From Lucinisca nassula (taxonomy: Eukaryota; Mollusca; Bivalvia; Lucinida; Lucinidae), in the NCBI GenBank assembly GCA_963580285.1, contig OY757011.1, positions 161,807,908 to 161,871,907 of the forward strand: a stretch of 64,000 bases of DNA, in the 5' to 3' direction. Below are positions 1-10,222 of this stretch, one piece after another (the first letter of the stretch is position 1; the number at the start of each line of letters is the position of its first letter). The notes below the pieces were generated by a model. That model did not search any database. It was not told the DNA's origin and saw only the letters and a list, made by a program, of their open reading frames with translations. The position numbers were made by a program, and so were the translations under genes.

Positions 1-32
1 GGTTCACTGTCACTGGCTATGGAAGAAAAGCC

Positions 33-338
33 GATAAAACACGCCTATATAATTTTGAGCTCCTTGAACCCCACTTTCATACAGTAAAACTGGGGTTTAC
101 AGGAATAAAACTTATTTTCTTATTACTGCTCTAAAATTTAGATTGTGGGTACTCGTTAGAACCGCCGAGTTACTGCTCTAAAATACAGATTGTGGGAACT
201 CGTTAGAACGAGTACCCACAATCTATGTTTTAGAGCAGTAAGAAGAAAAATATCACAATTTTTCATCTTAACATTTTCGGTAGTTTTTTTCGGCGGTAAA
301 GTTTACAATGTATTTGTATAGGCGTGTTTTCGTAATTG
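33..338. mobile_element. MITE-A copy 1 (fold-back element)
   Basis: The ends are AAAACACGCCTATA and its reverse complement followed by CGTAATTG. The centre holds inverted GGGTACTCGTTAGAACC blocks flanked by CTGCTCTAAAAT. The left half of the hairpin is present twice (about 145-210), so this copy carries an internal duplication. It lies beyond exon 2 of the minus-strand transporter, so it would be intronic there. No protein is encoded. Confidence 0.85.
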
Positions 339-380
339 TATGCTTTTCATTATGTAATATGAAAATGAATAATATTATTT

Positions 381-624
381 GTGACAACACATCCGCGTGA
401 TATAATGCCATTACATCTCAATAACGCTTATTTTTTATGTCTCACTAATACCTCAAACATGGATTGTGGTTGCGCGTTAGAAGCGGTTCTGACGAGTATC
501 CACAACCTATGCCTTGGAGCAGAAATAAGGAAAATATTGAATACCTCTGTAGACCACACTTTCCTCTATGTAAAGAAGTGGGGCAACATGGGTGTTCATT
601 ACACGGACTTTTTAGCGTGCTGGT
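381..624. mobile_element. MITE-B copy 1 (diverged)
   Basis: Family B resembles A in its centre (inverted GTTAGAACCGCC-type arms, here GTTAGAAGCGGTTCTGAC) but has different ends: AACACACCCGTG on the left and TTCATTACACGGACTTGTTCACATGGTG on the right in better copies. This copy reads ACAACACATCCGCGTGAT at its left end. It stops about 23 bp short of the splice donor of the minus-strand exon at 648. Confidence 0.7.
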
Positions 625-647
625 AAAGTCCGGCTTAAAGCACATAC

Positions 648-1069
648 CACCAAGAAAATAGCAAAGGTGTTCCCACGCAGGCTGTAGCAATGTGAATATA
701 CTGCCAGTCTTTTATCAGCCATGCCACCAGCCCAAACAGAGCAAGGCATATCGGCCATGACGGTACATGTACAATCCAGGTCCGCCATCTTGCCAGCGCA
801 AACTCTGCTTGTATGTTGTACATAATAGTAATAAAAACTCCAACAGCGAATCCCAGAAAAAATCTGAGGACAGCAAACATCACCCAGCCAGTCGAAAAGG
901 CAGCTAAAATGTTCAAAACAACCAGCGAGGCCTGGCTCAGGAAAAGTGGAGATTTTCGGCCAATCAAATCGGCTATCTGGCCAGCAAGCAGGTTCCCGAA
1001 TAGCACACCAGCCATCTGTATTGACGTTATTGTTTGCGGAACCCAGTCATTCTCGCATAGCAGATCCCA
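648..1069 (-). CDS. SLC22-like transporter, minus-strand paralog, exon 2
   Basis: On the minus strand this exon follows a GTTTCAG acceptor and ends at a GTATGT donor. It is 422 nt, the same as exon 2 of the plus-strand paralog. It begins WDLLCENDWVPQTITSIQ, the canonical start of TM2 in the SLC22 family. It then carries the MFS motif GQIADLIGRK in the TM2-TM3 loop, several membrane helices (for example FLSQASLVVLNILAAF and MFAVLRFFLGFAVG) and ends in FSWW. The frame is open, with no lesion. SLC22 proteins move organic cations, anions or zwitterions across the plasma membrane; the substrate cannot be read from this fragment. Exons 3 onward lie to the left of the window. Confidence 0.93.
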
Positions 1070-1480
1070 CTGAAACGAAAAGATGAAAGTGAGACGGTTA
1101 CAATGGACCAGTCGGATCTCTTTTCACTTCCATTTTCACATCTTGTAGTGTGCTGTTGCGCCCGAAACGTGCAGAAAAGCTCTTCCGAGAATATGCCAAA
1201 CATGCGTGGGCTGGCCCGCGATGTCTCCCGATTTATCATGAATATAGCAACTTTGGGATGTTCTCGGAAGAGCTGTGTGATTATTGACTTTTGGGATACT
1301 TTTTCGGAGCCCCTTAAGGGTTTAGAAAATACTGAAAGTTCTAAATGAAATTTCCATTCATTTTAATCAAGAATAAAATGCGGCAACGTTAGTTGTTAAT
1401 ATTTTTATGCTTGAATGCCATATAAAGGAACAAAAGATTACAACTGTAGGAGGTCCAAAACTATATTGGCCGATTTTATA

Positions 1481-2967
1481 CTGCTCACAAAAAGTAGTAG
1501 ATATTCGGGTTCCTTCGGGCCCATTTGCCTAAAGATTAGGAATAATCAAATATCGGGTATACCATGTCAATTGACTATCATGTGTGTATATTCTATCGTT
1601 GAGCAGTATGATATTGATGCTGGAGTGGCGTAGCACGGGGGCATACATTGTACATGGGGCAGCACGTGAATTTTAACATTAGCGACAAACCGGTATTTTG
1701 ATGCGAGAGTTCAATAAAACTTTCTGTATCGCCTGTTGAAGGGTTGTATGAAACGATTTCATAAACAAATTCGTTATTAGAACCATAATTCGGCTAACGG
1801 AGACTCAACGTTGGAGAGCCGTTGGCATGCTCCAGACCGGAAGTTCGCAGTTGCAGACGGTAAATGTTATGAATATTTCACAGTCAGTTGTCTGACGACT
1901 ATGAGCACGATATCGTAGGACAGGAGCAGTAGGGGATTTGCAGAGAAATGGACGCCCGAAGAGTACTAACGCACGCGATGACCGCCTTGTTCTCAATCAA
2001 GCGGTACGTAACCGGAGGCTAACGTCAACAGATCTTCGTGTAAGAGGGGATAATTTCTAGACAGACGATCCGAAATCGCCTTCAGTCGAGTGACCTTACG
2101 GCACTGCGTCCGCAAATTGTACTGCCGTTTAAAGCTAGGCACCGTAGAGCACATTTTGCGTGGTGTACCCAGTGCAAACGTTGGAACATTAATCAAAGGT
2201 CTTACGTTTAAGTTCAGCGAAGAATCCCGGTTTAACTTGGACTTTCGTGATTGTCATAGAAAGTCTGGCGTCGGTCTGATGGACGTTAAATAGACCCGGC
2301 TAGAGTTGCTCATGACCGATATGGAGCAGGGTCTGTTATGGTAAGGGGTGGGATCACTATGACTGGAAAACAGACTTACATGTGTGCCAAGGCAGAGTTA
2401 CAGGACTGTACTATCGTGATAACTTGTTGGCTCCTCGCGAGATACGGTTTGCTGGACGCCACGGTCGCGGATTCATCTTTCAGGACGATAACGCTAGGGC
2501 TGACCGGCACGCGTGACACTGAGTACCTTCAACGGCAAAATATTCGGACAGTACCATAGCCTGCGATTAATCCAGACTTATCGCCAATCGAACACGCATG
2601 GGACATCCTCGGGAAACGAGTCCGAAGCCGCGATCCGCCTCCAAGGACACTATGTGAGCTTGGTGCAGCACTTCAAGAAGAGTGGCGAAGGATCCCTCAG
2701 TTTACGACTCGTAGACTAATTGGAAGTATGCGACGACGATGCCTGCTGTAACAATCGAGGCGGTCCAACACGTTATTGAGAGCTTGTGAACTTCGAAGAT
2801 CGGTCGCCGTGTCGCTACTTAATTACGTGATCACTGGAATTAATGTATGGTTCAATTTATGGATATTTGATAGTCCTTTGAATTAAATGCATCTTGGCAA
2901 GATAACGTTTTATTCATTTTCCAATATTCAGCCTGAAAGTAAAATATCCCCTACTTTTTGTGAGCAG
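1481..2967 (+). mobile_element. Tc1-like transposon with decayed transposase
   Basis: Imperfect terminal inverted repeats of about 25 bp begin CTGCTCACAAAAAGTAG at both ends, and a TA dinucleotide lies outside each end (1479-1480 and 2968-2969). The 1,487-bp length is typical of Tc1. Between about 1,750 and 2,770 the plus strand carries a broken Tc1-type transposase: a helix-turn-helix-like part, then GSVMVRGGITMTGK near 2330-2365, an FQDDNAR-like block near 2480 in a shifted frame, and LSPIEHAWDILG-like sequence near 2580-2615. Several stops and frameshifts separate these blocks, so the copy is dead. It sits in intron 1 of the minus-strand transporter. Confidence 0.88.
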
Positions 2968-3041
2968 TATATTTAAAAGTGTAAATACTTGAAATATTGA
3001 CTTTTTGGCCGAGTATGTTTAAAGTATAGCCTTTTTTCATA

Positions 3042-3206
3042 CATCACGAAAACACGCCGTTATAATTTTTACCCCCTCGAATCCCACTTTTATACAGAAA
3101 CACTGGGGTTTGCAGGGGTAAACTTTATTTTTCTTATTTCTGCTCTAAAATATAGATTTTGGGGGATGTCGAGGCGGTTCTAACGATACCCACATTCTAT
3201 ATTTCG
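3042..3206. mobile_element. MITE-A copy 2, left half only
   Basis: It starts CATCACGAAAACACGCC, continues through CTGGGGTTTGCAGGGGTAAA and the first hairpin arm, and loses similarity just after CCCACATTCTATATTT. The right half is absent; about 3,207-3,460 holds unrelated sequence with no recognised content. Confidence 0.75.
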
Positions 3207-3636
3207 GTGTCTTGGGTCTGTAGCATCTGTCCACCAGGTAGGAAAGAAGCTCGCAAATGTAGATACCCACAGCTTCATAAAAATCACATGTATTTCAAAA
3301 CGAAATCCAACGAAGGCATTGTCTCTCATAGGGTGGGCGTAGGTGGGTGCGTGTGGGCGGGGGTAAAATCTGACTCGAGCAATAGGATGAAGGCTAGGGT
3401 TGACGCAATTGTCTGGTTGAACAAATGACGGGATGGAAAATCGGATTCCCATATCGTGTTATGCTTAAAGTAGTCACGATAATAAAAATGCATTATGTAA
3501 CCCAAACTACAAGCCTGGCAAATGGAACAACTTTAGAAACCGTCCATTTCAGAAGCCATTAAAGATAATGTTACAAAGAAAAGTCATGCAATCATGTAAA
3601 AACACTAACAAGATGAATAGGTACAATATGGTAACA

Positions 3637-3840
3637 GGGGCCAGTTGTTCAAAGACAACGACGTTGTTAGTTAACATATCGTTAAAGCTTTGATCATTAA
3701 TGTGGCAAATATTTTTGCTGAAAAAAAATGTGAGCAGCAAAAATTCCAACATTTTAGATAGTGTACTTGCTAGAACAGTTAACAATATGACCACTAATTA
3801 GCTTATTAAGCTAACGATACTTTGAACAACTAGACCCTGG
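3637..3840. mobile_element. MITE-E copy 1
   Basis: The ends are GGGGCCAGTTGTTCAAAG and an inverted match TTTGAACAACTAGACCC. Inside are GTTAGTTAACATATCGTTAA and TTTTTGCTGAAAAAAAATG. A better copy lies at 63327-63570 and a split one at 33970-34755. Confidence 0.75.
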
Positions 3841-3863
3841 TCATTTTAACGCAAAACTTATTT

Positions 3864-4111
3864 CATCACGAAATCAGGCCTTTAAATCCCATTTTTATAT
3901 AGTAAAACTTGGGTTTACAGAGGTAAACCTTATTTTTCTAATTTCTGCTCTAAAATAAAGATTGTATGTGGTCTTGGCGATGAAGCGGTCCTAATGAGTA
4001 CCAACAATCTATATCTTGAGGAGAAATAAGAATAAAATCACAATTTTTCATCTAAAAATTTTCATTTTTTCGGCGAATAAGGTTGCAATGCATTTGTATA
4101 GGAGTGTTTTA
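3864..4111. mobile_element. MITE-A copy 3, next to the exon 1 donor
   Basis: It runs from CATCACGAAATCAGGCC to GTATAGGAGTGTTTT with the usual internal blocks (AACTTGGGTTTACAG, CTAATTTCTGCTCTAAAAT, CACAATTTTTCATCT). The hairpin core is degraded. It ends about 7-9 bp from the splice donor of the minus-strand exon 1. Confidence 0.85.
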
Positions 4112-4119
4112 TCTCGAAC

Positions 4120-4425
4120 CTCAGTGACGACAGTTCTTATTGTTCCATCAAATAAAAACGTAGAACATGTTTTACTGCCATTTCCAGAACTACACGACTT
4201 GAACTGTGAGATATTTTTATTTCCGATGACGTCACTAGTATTTAATCCAATGAGATCATCCATACACCACCAATCCGGAACTGCTGCACAGAACACCATT
4301 GCAATCATGGTAAAGCAGACGACGCATTTCATTGAGTGAACAATTAATGAAAGAAAGATCTGAAACCTTCCGCAGCCGCCCGTATGTTTCAGTATATCCT
4401 CTAGTTGAACTTTATGTGCGGCCAT
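4120..4425 (-). CDS. SLC22-like transporter, minus-strand paralog, exon 1 with start codon
   Basis: The ATG is at 4425-4423, preceded by CAAAATGG. The exon gives 102 codons and ends in ACTGAG before a GTTCG donor, phase 0. The protein has the SLC22 N-terminus: an amphipathic EDILKHTGGCGRFQ, then TM1 (about residues 22-47, IFLSLIVHSMKCVVCF), then WWCMDD and an extracellular loop with three N-glycosylation sequons (NTS, NIS, NGS) and cysteines. It is clearly homologous to the plus-strand exon 1 at 33407. No AG acceptor is seen in the roughly 35 bp before the ATG. Upstream sequence becomes MITE-A copy 4 after about 30 bp, so the leader or promoter must overlap that element or be spliced from further away. 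Confidence 0.93.
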
Positions 4426-4457
4426 TTTGATAATGTTATGTCAGAAGATGAACATAT

Positions 4458-4741
4458 CGTTACGAAAACACGCCTATACAAAAACATTGTAAACTTTATC
4501 TCCGAAAAAAAAAAGAAAACTTTAGGATGAACAATTGTGCTATTTTTCTTATTTCTGCTCAAAATATAGATTGTGAGTACTCGTTAGAACCGCCTCATCG
4601 AGGCGGTTCTAACGAGTACCCACAATCTATATTTAAGAGTAGAAATAAGAAAAATTAGGTTTACCCCTGCAACACCCAGTTTTGCTATGTAAAAAGTGGG
4701 GTTCAAGGGGGACAAAGTTATATAGGCGTGTTTTCGTAATA
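4458..4741. mobile_element. MITE-A copy 4, just upstream of a start codon
   Basis: Well preserved, from GTTACGAAAACACGCCTATA to TATAGGCGTGTTTTCGTAAT. The central palindrome has arms of about 23 bp around CCGCCTCATCGAGGCGG. It begins 33 bp upstream of the minus-strand ATG. Confidence 0.92.
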
Positions 4742-6970
4742 TTAAGATTCCTTGCGTATGCTTGGTATGTTTACGATTGTAAAAGGCTGACCAAACGATA
4801 ATTACTAATGTACTAGGGCATAATTATGCTTTCTCATGATTCAAACTAAAACAGACAAGAGACCCATTATGGCCTTGAATTGCTCACATGATGCATATTG
4901 TACAAATGAAACGTAAGGTACATTTAATATGAGGTGGAATGAATGATTTGAGCAATTCTGATTGACGGTGACCCAAGGGACATTTCAGTGAAATTATTTC
5001 AAAATCAATCTAGCTGTTTAGGAGTAGAAGTCATTTTAATATGTTTTTTATATATATATATATTCAGCTCTGGTGGACATCATGTCCAGTGGAGCAAAAG
5101 TAGTTTGAACAATTTTGTCAGAGAGTCACCCATGGAACATTGCTATGAAAGTGTTTCCCTTTAGAGAAAGAAGTCTTTTGAAAGTATTTCTATATTAAGA
5201 TCTTGCGTTTATCTTGTTTAAGAGAGTGGAACAAATCATTTATAACTCATTTATAAAAAAAAATCCCTTGGTTAAGAGAAGTCATTCAAAGTTTTTTTTT
5301 TTTTTTTTTTTTTTTATTGGAGGGGGTCATTTTAAGCACTGCCAGCCTTCTTGTTCAGCAGAGTGGAACCATTTGATATTGGAAGAGGCCTGCCCAAGTA
5401 ATGTACGTGTGAAATTATTTCAAAAGCTGTCCATCGATCTGTTTAGGAGGAGAAGACATAAGGACTAGAAGTTGGTTAAGCGGTTTTCTATTTTAGCACT
5501 GGTGGTCATCTTGCTCAATGCTTAATGGTTCGACCAATTTAATTAGACGATCCCCCAAGCAGCATGTCTGTGAAATAATGCAAATATCCCTCCACGAGTT
5601 TATGAACAGGAATCATTTAAATACCTTCCTAGTTTTTATCTCAGACGGCTATCTTGTTCACTGGAGCAGAATGGTTTGATCAATTTCAATAAAGAGTCAC
5701 CCAAGAAATATTCCTGTAGAATTATTTCAAAACACGTCCACTGGTTTAGGAGCACAGTTCACTTAAACGTTTATCTATTTTAGCATGGCGACCATCTTGT
5801 TCATGGCAGCGGATTTTTCGAGAAATTTTGGTTCAAGATCAACCAAGGAACATTCCTATGAAATTATTTCAAAATCCGTCCACACGTTTAGGAGATAAAG
5901 ACGTATAAATGTTGTTTTTTTTCTATTTTCAGCTCTGATGGCCATGTTTTTTCATCCGAGCAGAATGGTTTGTGCAATTTTGGTGGAGGGTTATTAAAAA
6001 CATTTCTGTGAAATTATTTCAAAATCCATCCACTGATTTAGGAGAAGAAGGCGTTTAAAGGTTTTTTCTGTTTGTAGCTCTGACAGTCACCTTATTCATT
6101 GGAGCAGAAGAGTTTGCGCAATATTGATAGAGCGTCATCCAAGGAACATTGCTGTGAAATTATTTCAAAATCCATCCACTGGTTAAGGAGTAGTATTTTC
6201 AGCTCTGGTGGCCACCTTGTTCATCAGAGCGGAACGGTTTGAGCAATTTTGGTCGCGGGTCACCCAAGGAATATTCTGAGAAACTATTTTAAAATCCGTT
6301 CACTGGTGAAGGAGGAGAAGTCATTTAAAGGTTTTTTCTATATTTGGCTCTGGCGGCCATCTTATTCATCCGAGAGGAACGGTTTGAGCAATTGTGTTAG
6401 TGAGGGACCAGAGATATATTTCTGTGAAATTAATTTGAAATTAGGTTAGTGACCTTGGGGGAGATGTCGTTTCAATGATGTTGTTTTTTTTTTTCTATTT
6501 TTAGCTCTGGCAGACATTTTATTCAGCGGAGCGGAACCAGGTAAGCAATTTTGGCAGAAAGTCTCCCAAGGCATTTTCATGTAAAATTGTTTCAAAATCC
6601 GTTCGCTGGTTTCGGAAAGAGTAAATTGTTGACAGACGAGAAGATGTAAAGTTTTTTTTTTTTTTTTTTTTTAGCTCTGACGACCATCTTGTTCATCCAA
6701 GCGGAACGGTTTGAGCAATTCACGGTGATATAGGCCTAGGGTCACCCAGGGAAATTTCCTGTGAAATTATTTTAAAATTCGTACACAGCTAAGGAGAAAA
6801 AGTTGTTTCAAGTATTATTTTTTCTATCTTCTGGGGGCCATCTTGTTCATCCGGGCGTAACGGTTTAGGCAATTTTCGTTGAAGGTCACCAGAGGAATAT
6901 TCCTGTGAAATTATTTTGAAATTGGGCCAGCTGCCTATGAGCAGGTGTCGTTTTAGTTGCTTATTTATTT

Positions 6971-6977
6971 CTCTCTC

Positions 6978-7049
<72 letters not shown>

Positions 7050-7063
7050 TCTCTCTCTCTCTT
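6971..7063 (+). repeat. (CT)n microsatellite
   Basis: Nearly pure CT repeat with a few interruptions, replacing part of a unit of the surrounding array. Confidence 0.97.
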
Positions 7064-7264
7064 TCTATTTTAGCTGCGGTGTTCAGTTAGGAAATTTTGG
7101 TAGATGGTTACCCAAGGATCATTCCTGTTAAGTTATTTTAAAATCCGTTCACCAGTTTAGGGGATGTCTTTTAAGTATATTGTTGACAGACGAGATGTTT
7201 TCTATTTTTGTCTCTGGTGGTCATCTTGTTCATCCGAGCGAAATGGTTTGGGCAATTTTGTTTG

Positions 7265-8724
7265 GAGATGTCTTTAGCCTTAAATCAAGAAGCCCTAGCA
7301 GGAAAAGGTCTGAAAGCTATGCGAGTTCTGTTATCAAATACCCGGAAACATGACTCCACTATAAAAACGTTATGTCACTTGTTCGACTCTTTTGTTGGAA
7401 GTATACTAAGTTACGGTTGCGAAGTATGGGGCTTCTCAAAGTCAAAAGAATTAGAGAGAATCCATTTAAAGTTTTGCAAAACGATTTTAAAAGTTAAAAC
7501 TTGTACTAGCAACGCTGAAGTCTATGGTGACATGTGCAGATACCCATTATATATAGCAAGATATGTGCGCATAATAAGGTATTGGTGTAAGCTAGTCAAT
7601 ACAAGAAATATAATTTTATCGACAATATATAATACAGCACTTGAAGACGTTTTAAACGGTCAGCGGAATTGGGCGGGAAATGTTAAAGGAGTTCTGGAAG
7701 AATTTGGTTTCGCCAATGAGTGGCTAAATCCGGATAGTATTAATCTCAGTTCTTTTCCCAGCGTATTCAAACAGAGACTGATTGATTGTTTTACTCAGAA
7801 ATGGCATAGTGACTTCCAGAATAATGGTGTTCTGACTTTATATAAACACTTTAAAACTGACTTCTCATTTGAATGCTACTTAAATATCTTTCCAGCAAAG
7901 CACTGCACTGACTAAATTACGGTTGTCAGCTCATTCATTATTAATTGAAACAGGGCGTTACGGGAGGAACAGAATTTTTAGAAATGAAAGACAATTTGTC
8001 TTGTGCGATACTGGTGATTTGGAGGACGAATACCACTTTACATTAGTTTGTCCGAAATATAATGATATTCGAAAGTTTTATTTAAAAAGATACTATTATA
8101 CTCACCCAAGTGTATTTAAGTTTATTCAACTTATGCAGTCAAATAACACTAAGGAGCTAAAGAAATTATGCAAATATTTATTTGAAGCATTTGATATAAG
8201 AGAGACCCATACTCATCACTGAATAAGAAGAAACATGTTCATCCTCGTGACTAATTTACGGTTGCACTACAGTAAATGATTGGTCTTTATGAAAGCTGCA
8301 CTTGCTTTGGGGAGAGCTTTCAGTACAGAATTGAATATTCTGCTGCTTCTGATTGGATTTGGTGCTAAGCCATTATTTTTCTGAGAAGTTTTATTGTTTA
8401 TTAGAAGAAATATTAGTAGGTATTTGCTATTGTAAAATGCAGCTGATTTAAATTGAACCAGAAAATTGTGCTGACTGGCCACTGGAAATGCCTGGATTTA
8501 TTCGCCTCATAATGGAAGCATTAGACTTGCTGAAATGTGGTAGAACATGGAATATGCCCCAATTTACATTGTGAGTAAGGGGATTTTTTTACTGTAGTGC
8601 CACCTTACAGACTAATTACACGAGTCTGTTTTCTCTAACAGGTCATACATTTATTATTCTGTATATATGTTGACTAGAAACTGTATAGTTTACGTCAATA
8701 AAACTTCTGTTCTGTTCTGTTCTT
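7265..8724 (+). pseudogene. 5'-truncated non-LTR retrotransposon (LINE), RT C-terminal region
   Basis: An open stretch from about 7,265 to 7,912 encodes the region after the palm of a LINE reverse transcriptase (typical LFDSFVGSILSYGCEVWG). After a frame shift or stop near 7,915 a second stretch to 8,219 carries a C-x-H-x-C-like block (CDTGDLEDEYHFTLVCP), as found near LINE C-termini. The 3' untranslated part runs to CAATAAAACTTCTGTTCTG, where a short TTCTG repeat forms the tail. Such microsatellite tails instead of poly(A) are known in the CR1/L2-type clades. The 5' part with endonuclease and catalytic RT motifs is missing, so this is a dead insertion within the tandem array. Confidence 0.85.
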
Positions 8725-8994
8725 ATAAGTAAATTGTTGACAGACACACGACGTACGACGGACAACAGATATCGACGGGTCTCAAAAGCTCACCATGTCA
8801 GTACGTGACATGTGAGCTAAAAAGGACATGTCACTGACTTTATATTAATTGGTTGACCTCCACATGTTCTTGCATCAAATATTAACTGTTCTTTTATGAT
8901 AATTGCCCAAGTTCTACTTTGTTGAAATGTTCATTTGTATGATGAAGCTTTCTTGATACTTTGACATAAGGGTAACATTTCTTTGGCTTTTACA

Positions 8995-9138
8995 GAGATT
9001 ATCCTATGGCATTTTTCATGTCATATCCCGTATCAGTCCTCGGCTCATATCAGCCCTCGGGCTGAAGAAGACCCGAGAGCTGATATGCGTCGCGGGTTGA
9101 TATGGGGTATGATATTTAAAATGTCATATCATAATCTA
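8995..9138. mobile_element. MITE-C copy 1 (inverted-repeat element)
   Basis: The two halves are inverted: AGATTATCCTATGGCATTTTTC at the left and AAATGTCATATCATAATCT at the right. Inside are inverted CTCATATCAGCCCTCGGGCT blocks. Further copies are at 9321-9441, 15787-15907 and 20108-20245. Confidence 0.7.
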
Positions 9139-9320
9139 CTTACCTATTTGTTGTGGCAGGGTTTGGTGTTTAAACAAAGCATAGCAAAGCGATAGTCGAC
9201 CTTGTTTATAAACTATATGACAAGACTTTTTTTCTTATCAAAACCATATATGAACAAGGTTCTGCTCGTATTTATAAATCACAGAGTGAAAGAATATTTA
9301 TAATATATGATAAATATAAA

Positions 9321-9441
9321 TTATCATACGGCATGTTTTCGCACCATACCTCATAATAGCCCGAGACTTCCTTATCAGCCCGAGGGCTAGTATGGGCCGA
9401 GGCCTGATATGGGGTATATGAAAAATGTCATATCATAATCT
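9321..9441. mobile_element. MITE-C copy 2
   Basis: It contains CATACCTCATAATAGCCCGAG, CAGCCCGAGGGCTAGTATGG and ends in AAAAATGTCATATCATAATC. It shares its right part almost exactly with the copy at 8995-9138. Confidence 0.65.
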
Positions 9442-9534
9442 GTTTATCATATATTTCGCAGTTCTTTCCCTTTGAGAAATGTTTTTATGGCTTTATGTTT
9501 AAAACTCTGACAAAGCAATTTAACCTTTATTTTG

Positions 9535-9725
9535 CTGAATATTCATTTAAGCCACACCCATTTCTGTCTCTCAACCAATCAAATTACTTGATGGAATTTA
9601 TTGCTACAAATTCATAAACTGAATGCCAAACAGTGCAGATTCTGATCAGATGGCTTGTCTGATCTGGATCTACACTGTTTGCAAAGATAGGGGTTGTCGT
9701 GAACAGCAAGATAAGGGTTAAAGGT
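9535..9725. repeat. Dispersed repeat F with CCAAT block and ATCAGA hairpin
   Basis: It reads GCCACACCCATTTCTG, CAACCAATCAAATTACTTGA, GGAATTTATTGCTACAAATTC, then an inverted pair around CTGATCAGATGGC ending CTACACTGTTTGCAAAGA and AAGATAAGGGTTAA. The same blocks occur reversed at 54880-55090 and in part at 28975-29070. The hairpin part alone is found at many other sites in the window. Confidence 0.65.
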
Positions 9726-9976
9726 GAAAAGCAAAGCAAAAGTTTGGATTGTTTGTATTTTCTTAATGACAAGAAATGTCTATGAAGAACCAACTATGAA
9801 AAGGGTTATTTATAAATTTCAAACAGAGAAAAATGCATGTACATTGCACAGTTAAGATAACTGAGTATACTTTTCCTTTTTAAACCATTTGTGGGAATTA
9901 CCATAAAAATGTGACACACAGGCAACAGTAAAGCCTAGGTCACACGCTGCAGAATGCAAAATCGAATTTCACTTGG

Positions 9977-10222
9977 GGAGACGATGCTTTCAATTTTGTG
10001 GGACTTTTACCCGACATTGAGATAAAATGACATCTCAAGCCCTGTGGCCCAATGAAACCAATAGATTTCATAAACGTAGACGGCCCGACTCATACCACTT
10101 TGCCTGGATAGGCTTAGCTCCTCTAATCGGTTTATTGGTACTTCTATGCGGTCGGTTTCAGCTCTGCGTGGAAGCATAACGCAGTCCATCTATTTCTTCA
10201 AGCCCCGATGGGCGGCGGCCGA
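9977..10222 (-). mobile_element. SINE-M copy (minus orientation)
   Basis: SINE-M consensus blocks, read here in reverse: CCCATCGGGGCTTGAAGAAA, GATGGGCTGCATGATGCTTC, CACGCAGAGCTGAAACCGAC, GGTTTCATTGGG, GAGATGTCATTTCATCTCAA, TGTCGGGTAAAAGTCCCACA and a GACGTTAAAC/AAACAAAC tail. This copy lacks the tail beyond the GGAGACG block. No tRNA-like head is evident. Confidence 0.75.

Larger units (their letters stand above)
5060..8822 (+). repeat. Degenerate tandem array of about 14 units, split by a LINE
   Basis: Units of roughly 130-170 bp recur with block starts near 5065, 5325, 5495, 5640, 5780, 5930, 6070, 6200, 6345, 6498, 6675, 6830, 7065 and 7205. Each unit holds, in order, AGCTCTGGTGGCCATCTTG, TTCATCNGAGCGGAACGGTT, GAGCAATTTTGGT, GTCACCCAAGGAACATTCC, TGTGAAATTATTTCAAAATC and TTTAGGAGAAGAAGTCGTTT, then a T-run. 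Units differ from each other by substitutions and indels. A LINE inserted after about 7264, and the array end (GTAAATTGTTGACAGACACAC, then GCTCACC and GTGAGCTAAAAAG) resumes at about 8727. The function is unknown. Confidence 0.85.

Noticed and set aside
1805..2196. Minus-strand open frames within the Tc1 element
   Set aside because: Antisense shadows of the decayed plus-strand transposase.
6916..7131. Leucine/serine-repeat open frame
   Set aside because: Produced by the (CT)n microsatellite in the tandem array.
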